This document shows, in pieces, positions 6,700-6,807 of a stretch of 6,807 nt of DNA. The notes beneath the pieces were generated by a model. It saw nothing but the letters and a program-made list of their open reading frames with translations, did no database searches and was not told the origin of the DNA. Each line of letters opens with the position of its first letter. Position 1 is the stretch's first letter. Origin of the DNA: an uncultured Pseudomonadota bacterium (lineage in GTDB: Bacteria > Bdellovibrionota_B > Oligoflexia > Oligoflexales > CAILAO01); NCBI GenBank assembly GCA_903832105.1, contig CAILAO010000573.1:1-6807 (forward strand), given 5' to 3'. The position numbers were made by a program, and so were the translations under genes.

Positions 6700-6807
6700 G
6701 TGACCCAGGGTAAACGCATTTTGATTGGCTCCAGTCCAGGCCTTCAGGACGCAGCATGCGGGAAGTCAGGATTTCAGGGGGCGGAAAATCAGAAATGCAG
6801 GAATCTG
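6700..6807 (+). CDS. Possible N-terminus of a fourth operon gene, cut by the window edge
   Basis: A GTG at 6700, 12 nt after the stop of the membrane protein gene, opens a frame of 36 codons to the edge, starting MTQGKRILIGSSPG if the GTG is read as Met. A basic residue followed by a short hydrophobic strand and a glycine-rich turn is typical of the first beta strand of a Rossmann-like or glycosyltransferase fold, but the sequence is too short to assign. The frame is the same as that of the upstream gene. There is no clear ribosome binding site. A rival start is the ATG at 6759 in another frame, seven bases after AGGA, which also stays open to the edge. Confidence 0.35.
   Translation, partial: MTQGKRILIGSSPGLQDAACGKSGFQGAENQKCRNL

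Noticed and set aside
6661..6807. Minus-strand frame open at the right edge, possible end of a convergent gene
   Set aside because: One minus-strand frame stays open to about 6661, but it would overlap the end of the membrane protein gene. Its composition is unremarkable, and the plus-strand operon continuation is more natural.

Overview
The window looks like ordinary chromosomal DNA of a Gram-negative bacterium with moderate GC content. The signs are an exported protein with a Sec-type signal peptide, an RluA-family pseudouridine synthase, and a large polytopic DUF2079-type membrane protein. A regulator joining TPR repeats to two C-terminal winged helices recalls Bdellovibrionota and related predatory or environmental lineages. 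That placement is a guess from protein style; no rRNA, tRNA or other marker supports it.

Layout: (i) 1-1197, minus strand: the 5' two thirds or so of a secreted trypsin-like serine protease gene that runs off the left edge. It has an intact signal peptide, a cysteine-containing N-terminal region without a recognised family, and the catalytic His and Asp motifs. The catalytic Ser would lie outside the window. (ii) 1198-1733: a divergent, AT-rich intergenic region of about 535 bp. It holds a plus-strand terminator-like hairpin, a 10-bp palindrome and a tandem 13-bp repeat that reaches the next gene's ribosome binding site. (iii) 1734-6687, plus strand: three tightly packed genes, probably one operon, encoding a TPR/double-winged-helix regulator, an RluA-type pseudouridine synthase and a DUF2079 membrane protein. 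The gaps are 6 and 10 nt, and the two downstream starts lack a convincing Shine-Dalgarno sequence. (iv) 6688-6807: probably the start of a fourth plus-strand gene, cut by the right edge.

How the genes work together is not evident. Close packing suggests co-expression of the regulator, the RNA-modifying enzyme and the membrane protein. The regulator may control its own operon and/or the divergent protease through the shared intergenic region, but this is inference. I see no phage, insertion sequence, CRISPR or defence locus, and no strong evidence of a new multi-gene system. The most interesting items are the protease with an unrecognised N-terminal region, the regulator's architecture, and the structured intergenic region.
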